Of a DNA stretch of 8,083 nucleotides, positions 4,609 through 8,083 are shown piece after piece. Every line of letters begins with the position of its first letter. The stretch's first letter is position 1. The position numbers were made by a program, and so were the translations under genes. The notes under the pieces are model-generated. The model saw only the letters and a list, made by a program, of their open reading frames with translations, did not search any database and was not told the origin of the DNA. The DNA comes from Alphaproteobacteria bacterium (GTDB lineage: Bacteria; Pseudomonadota; Alphaproteobacteria; Caulobacterales; Maricaulaceae). The DNA lies in assembly GCA_030428405.1 (NCBI GenBank), contig JAUIEH010000103.1, positions 1 through 8,083 of the forward strand, read 5' to 3'.

Positions 4609-7600
4609 CTAGGCCGGCCCCGCAGAAGCCGGCGCGCTCGCGCTATCCACTTTTTGGCGCTTCGACTTGCCGCCAATGCGTTCGCCGAGCATCAGCAAGG
4701 CTGGCGTCAGGATCAGCGTGAGCACGGTTGCGAAGGCGAGGCCGCCGGCGATGGCGCTGGAAAGCTCCGTCCACCACTGAGCCGAGGGCGCGCCGAACGT
4801 GATGCTGCGTCCGATAATGTCCAGGTTCATGCCCAACACCATCGGCATCAGGCCGAGAATGGTCGTGCCCGCGGTTAGCAGAACCGGACGGATGCGCTGT
4901 GCGCCCGTGCGCAACACCGCCTCGATCGGCTCCATGCCTGCGCGGCGCAAATCATTATAGGTGTCGATCAAGACGATGTTGTTGTTCACGACGATGCCGG
5001 CGAGCGCGATGATGCCGATGCCGCCCATGACGACGCCGAACGGCCGGCCCGTGATGAGCAGGCCGAGCATGACGCCCGCCGTCGAAAACACGATCGCCGA
5101 CAGGATGAGGCCGGCCTGGTAGACGCTGTTGAACTGCGTCACCAGAACAATCAGCATCAGGAAGATGGCGGCGCCGAACGCGCTCATGAGAAAGGCGCCG
5201 GCTTCGGCCTGGTCTTCGGCTTCGCCGGCGAATGTCACGTCGACATTGCGCAGACGCGGATCGGCGTTGATGGCTTCGCGCAGCGCCGCGAGCTGATCGG
5301 TCAGCAACAAGCCGGGCGCGACGTCGGCTTCAATCTCGGCCACGCGGCGCGCATCGATGCGCGTGATCGAGCCGGTCACCGGCGCGGGTGAAAACTCAAC
5401 GAAATTCGCAATCGGCACGAGGCCCTGATTGGTGCGGATGCGCAGCCGCTCAAGCTGAGCGAGCGTGCGGTCGCTTTCGGGATAGCGGATGCGGATATCG
5501 AGTTCTTCATCCGCGTCATCGGGACGATACTCCGCAACCGGAATGCCGACGGTGACGAGCTGAACGGCCTGGCCGAGCAGGGTGATGTCGGCGCCGAAGC
5601 GCGCAGCCTCGCTGCGATCGACATGCAGCTCCCACTCAACGCCGGGTATGGCGCGACTGTCCTCGACATCGACGAAGCCGCCGAGCCGGGTCATCAAATC
5701 GCGCACGGCGTCGACGGCGCCGGATAAGGCGTCGGGATCGCGTACGGAGGCGCGAATCTGCACCGGCCGACCGCTGGTGGGGCCTTGTTCTTGCTCGCGC
5801 ACCTGGATGCGGATGCCGGGAATGTCGCTTAAGAGCCCGCGGATCTCGCTGATGATGGCGACCGCGCGACGACGCTCATCCCATTCGACGAGTTCAAGCT
5901 GCAAAACGCCGACGACGTCCGCGGCGAGGTCGCCGCCGCCAGCGCCGCTGATCGTGCGCGAATAAACGCTTTCGATCTCCTCAAGACCCACGAGCCTGTC
6001 CTCGACGCGGCGCACGATGGCGTCGCGCTCATCCACCGCGAGATTATCGCGCGCCTGGATCTGGACCTGGAGAAATTCGGGCTCGATGGAGGGGAAGAAC
6101 TCAACGCCGCGACCGAATGCGCCATAGGCGACATAAGCGCCGATGAGCAGCGTGACTGCGATGGCGAGCGCGATGGCCGGCCGCTTCACCACGGCTTTCA
6201 GCGTACGCAGATAAACGCCCGTGAGCCCGGTGATTTCGTCGAGATTCCCGGTTTCCGCCTTGCGCAGCGCCTCAGCGCCGGCATCGTCATTTTCATCGCG
6301 ACGTCCGATCCAGCCGCCCAGCACCGGCACGAACACCAGCGCCATCAGCAAAGACGCCGACAAGGTGATGACGACCGTCAGGGGAAGGAATTTCATGAAC
6401 TCGCCGACCATGCCGGTCCAGAACAGGAGCGGGAAGAACACGGCCAGCGTCGTGGCGGTCGAGGAGATGATCGGCCAGGCCATGCGCTTGGCTGCGCTGG
6501 AATAGGCCTCCTTGGGCGATGCGCCTTCCGACAGGCGGCGCGAGGCGAGTTCGATGGTCACAATGGCGCCGTCGACGAGCATGCCGACCACGAGGATAAG
6601 GCTGAAGAGGACGATGATGTTCAGCGTCACGCCCATCAGGCTCAGGATCGCGATGCCGGCGAGGAAGGAGCCTGGAATGGCGAGGCCGACGAGAAAGGCG
6701 TTGCGCGCGCCCAGCGTTGCAATCACGACGATCATCACAAGGATGATGGCGGCGAGAACGTTGTTCTCGAGATCGCCGAGAAGATCGCGCACCTGCTCAG
6801 ATTCATCCTGCAGATATTCCACGCGCAGCGTGTCCGGCCATTCGCTGCGCGCTTCTTCGATGATGGCGCGCACGGCGCTGATCGTTTCGATGATGTTTGC
6901 GCCCGAGCGCTTGCGGATTTCCAGCGCGATGGCCGGCTGACCATTGATGCGCGCAAAGCTTTCCGCATCGCGATAAGTGCGCCGGACGGTGGCGACGTCT
7001 TCAAACGACACGACCGTCGTGCCGTCCACGACGACCGGCAGGTTCAAGACGTCGTCCAGATCCTCGATGACGCCCGGCACCGACAGGGCGATGCGGCCGG
7101 CGCCTGTGTCGATCGAGCCCGCCGCGACGAGACGGTTATTGCGACTGATCTGCGAGACCAGCGCCTCAAACGAAATGTCATAGGTTTCAAGCGCGACCGG
7201 ATCGACGATGACCTCGAGCACTTCCTCCCGGTCGCCGCCGATATCGACTTCGAGCACGCCGGGCAGCGCTTCGATGCGGTCCTGCAGCTCATTGGCGACG
7301 GCGACCAGCGTGCGCTCGGGCGCCGAACCCGTGAGCATCACCGTCAGCACAGGGAAGAGCGCGATATTGACCTCGGTGACGTTGGGCTCGTCGACATCTG
7401 CCGGCAGTTCCACGCGCGCGCGGTCGACGGCCTCGCGCACATCGGCGAGCGCGCTGTCGGCGTCAAAGCCGGGATCGAACTCCAACATGATCGAGGCGTG
7501 ACCTTCCGAGGCCGTCGCCGTCATCTGGTCGAGCCCGTCAATCGCCTGCAGCTCGGTTTCGAGCGGACGAACGAGCAGGCGCTCGGAATCCTCAGGCGAA

Positions 7601-7764
7601 ACGCCTTCCAGCGAGACGCTGACATAAAAAATCGGAATCGGAATGTCGGGCGAGGATTCCTTGGGGATGGCGAGATAGGATAACCCGCCGACAATCAGGA
7701 TCACGCCGAACGCGATCAACACCGTCCGGCTACGATCAAACGCCGCGTTGATGAGCGCGTTCAT
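4609..7764 (-). CDS. Efflux RND transporter permease subunit (AcrB/HAE-like)
   Basis: A complete 1051-residue inner-membrane proton-driven pump, expected to work as a trimer with a periplasmic adaptor and an outer-membrane channel to expel hydrophobic or amphiphilic compounds. It has the duplicated RND layout: TM1 near 14-32, a large periplasmic loop, TM2-6 in about 336-482, TM7 near 529-549, a second large loop, and TM8-12 in about 855-1027. Signatures include the early SYLAIPKESSPDI segment, LVDGAIV with Asp398 in TM4, IVVNNNIVLID (Asn927-929) in TM10, and QRIRPVLLTAGTTILGLMP in TM11. AcrB's Asp407-Asp408 pair is Asp-Gly here and its Lys940 is Asn, so the proton relay differs from AcrB. The gene follows the adaptor gene by 40 nt, and a purine-rich AGAGAGAGA stands next to the ATG. 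The substrate is unknown; a heavy-metal role is not supported by any visible metal-site motif. Confidence 0.94.
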   Translation of the reverse strand: MNALINAAFDRSRTVLIAFGVILIVGGLSYLAIPKESSPDIPIPIFYVSVSLEGVSPEDSERLLVRPLETELQAIDGLDQMTATASEGHASIMLEFDPGFDADSALADVREAVDRARVELPADVDEPNVTEVNIALFPVLTVMLTGSAPERTLVAVANELQDRIEALPGVLEVDIGGDREEVLEVIVDPVALETYDISFEALVSQISRNNRLVAAGSIDTGAGRIALSVPGVIEDLDDVLNLPVVVDGTTVVSFEDVATVRRTYRDAESFARINGQPAIALEIRKRSGANIIETISAVRAIIEEARSEWPDTLRVEYLQDESEQVRDLLGDLENNVLAAIILVMIVVIATLGARNAFLVGLAIPGSFLAGIAILSLMGVTLNIIVLFSLILVVGMLVDGAIVTIELASRRLSEGASPKEAYSSAAKRMAWPIISSTATTLAVFFPLLFWTGMVGEFMKFLPLTVVITLSASLLMALVFVPVLGGWIGRRDENDDAGAEALRKAETGNLDEITGLTGVYLRTLKAVVKRPAIALAIAVTLLIGAYVAYGAFGRGVEFFPSIEPEFLQVQIQARDNLAVDERDAIVRRVEDRLVGLEEIESVYSRTISGAGGGDLAADVVGVLQLELVEWDERRRAVAIISEIRGLLSDIPGIRIQVREQEQGPTSGRPVQIRASVRDPDALSGAVDAVRDLMTRLGGFVDVEDSRAIPGVEWELHVDRSEAARFGADITLLGQAVQLVTVGIPVAEYRPDDADEELDIRIRYPESDRTLAQLERLRIRTNQGLVPIANFVEFSPAPVTGSITRIDARRVAEIEADVAPGLLLTDQLAALREAINADPRLRNVDVTFAGEAEDQAEAGAFLMSAFGAAIFLMLIVLVTQFNSVYQAGLILSAIVFSTAGVMLGLLITGRPFGVVMGGIGIIALAGIVVNNNIVLIDTYNDLRRAGMEPIEAVLRTGAQRIRPVLLTAGTTILGLMPMVLGMNLDIIGRSITFGAPSAQWWTELSSAIAGGLAFATVLTLILTPALLMLGERIGGKSKRQKVDSASAPASAGPA

Positions 7765-7784
7765 GTCTCTCTCTAATTTTCATG

Positions 7785-7798
7785 TCCGCTGATGCGGA
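7785..7798 (-). other. Intercistronic stem-loop between adaptor and pump genes
   Basis: TCCGC, a 4-nt loop and GCGGA form a perfect 5-bp stem in the 40-nt gap between the adaptor stop and the pump start. On the minus-strand message it is followed by an A-rich stretch, not a U tract, so it is not a standard terminator. It could influence message stability or the adaptor:pump ratio, but a stem this short may be chance. Confidence 0.3.
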
Positions 7799-7804
7799 GA
7801 GGGC

Positions 7805-8083
7805 TTAGCCGTTCGAGGCCGTTGCGAACGCATTCGCCGCAGCGCCCGCAAGCGCGCCGGCCGCGTGGTCCTGAGCATCCTCATCAACGGCGCGCACGCG
7901 CTCGCCATCGCTGACAAAGCCCTGACCGCTCGTAATCAAACGCACTTGTTCCGGCAGACCGGCGATCCAGACGCCATTATCGTCCGCGCGAATGATTTCG
8001 ACGCTGACGAAATGCACAACGCCGTCATCGTCGACCGTCTTCACGCCCAGCACGCCGTCCGTGTCGAGCGCCAGAATGGCTGG
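7805..8083 (-). CDS. Efflux RND transporter periplasmic adaptor subunit (C-terminal end only)
   Basis: The last 92 codons of a membrane-fusion (HlyD/AcrA-type) adaptor that links the inner-membrane pump to an outer-membrane channel. The frame stays open to the right edge: the visible part begins PAILALDTDGVLGVKTVD, ending at the TAA at 7807-7805. An internal GTG at 8053 could be taken as a start but is only the Val of GVLGVKTV. The block with FVSVEIIRADDNGVWIAGLP and VRLITSGQGFVSDGERVRAVDE is the membrane-proximal beta domain at the end of RND adaptors. An Ala-rich tail of about 20 residues (AAGALAGAAANAFATA) follows and is probably disordered. It lies 40 nt upstream of the pump gene in the same direction, forming a standard adaptor-pump operon. 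The signal peptide, lipoyl and hairpin domains lie outside the window. Confidence 0.88.
   Translation of the reverse strand, partial: PAILALDTDGVLGVKTVDDDGVVHFVSVEIIRADDNGVWIAGLPEQVRLITSGQGFVSDGERVRAVDEDAQDHAAGALAGAAANAFATASNG

Noticed and set aside
4116..4676. A 186-codon minus-strand open frame over the basic-protein gene
   Set aside because: It overlaps gapR and the RND gene ends, has no recognisable motif and no good ribosome site, while the plus-strand gene has AAGGAG at the right distance.
7736..7783. A 15-codon out-of-frame ORF (ATG at 7783) overlapping the pump start, a possible leader peptide
   Set aside because: It has no ribosome site of its own and no regulatory codon pattern; ATG by chance is likely.
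8053..8083. A GTG at 8053 as the start of a short 82-residue protein
   Set aside because: The frame continues upstream to the edge with adaptor-like sequence, so this is the internal part of a longer adaptor gene.
1..8083. Defence island, phage or mobile-element content
   Set aside because: All genes belong to housekeeping, envelope or transport families; no integrase, transposase, terminal repeat or toxin-antitoxin pattern was seen.

Overview
The window reads as chromosomal core-genome DNA from a GC-rich alphaproteobacterium. The strongest taxonomic signals are a GapR/DUF2312 nucleoid protein (a family essentially confined to Alphaproteobacteria), a 41-residue zinc-ligand-free ribosomal protein L36 of the alphaproteobacterial kind, and an MltB-type transglycosylase with the GAMGMTQFMPT signature. 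A Caulobacterales/Hyphomonadales-like lineage is my guess; the sequence does not prove it. I see no insertion sequence, integrase, tRNA, rRNA, CRISPR array or long repeat. Coding density is very high.

Layout. (1) Positions 1-586, minus strand: the first 195 codons of a secreted lytic murein transglycosylase, running off the left edge. (2) 587-723: the only sizeable intergenic stretch, lying between divergent genes and so presumably holding promoters for both. (3) 724-4586, plus strand: seven closely packed genes (gaps of 6, -4, 39, -4, 38 and 17 nt): rpmJ, a HAD-superfamily hydrolase, an exported acidic TPR protein, a membrane-anchored alpha/beta hydrolase, an unrecognised 234-residue protein with a GSN motif that may be gamma-glutamylcyclotransferase-like, gapR, and a basic 141-residue protein of unknown function. 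(4) A 22-nt convergent gap. (5) 4609-8083, minus strand: an efflux operon read leftwards, with the C-terminal end of an RND periplasmic adaptor (its start lies beyond the right edge) followed by a complete 1051-residue RND inner-membrane pump.

How the genes may work together. Adaptor and pump form a proton-driven efflux system that would need an outer-membrane channel encoded elsewhere. In the plus-strand cluster there are two translationally coupled pairs: HAD hydrolase with TPR protein, and alpha/beta hydrolase with GSN-motif protein. Each pair overlaps by ATGA. Sharing of one transcript by all seven genes is plausible from spacing but not shown.

I did not find a convincing undescribed system. 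The items most worth a second look are the gapR plus basic-protein pair, the GSN-motif protein coupled to the alpha/beta hydrolase, rpmJ heading a cluster of non-ribosomal genes, and the single-Asp proton-relay motif of the RND pump.
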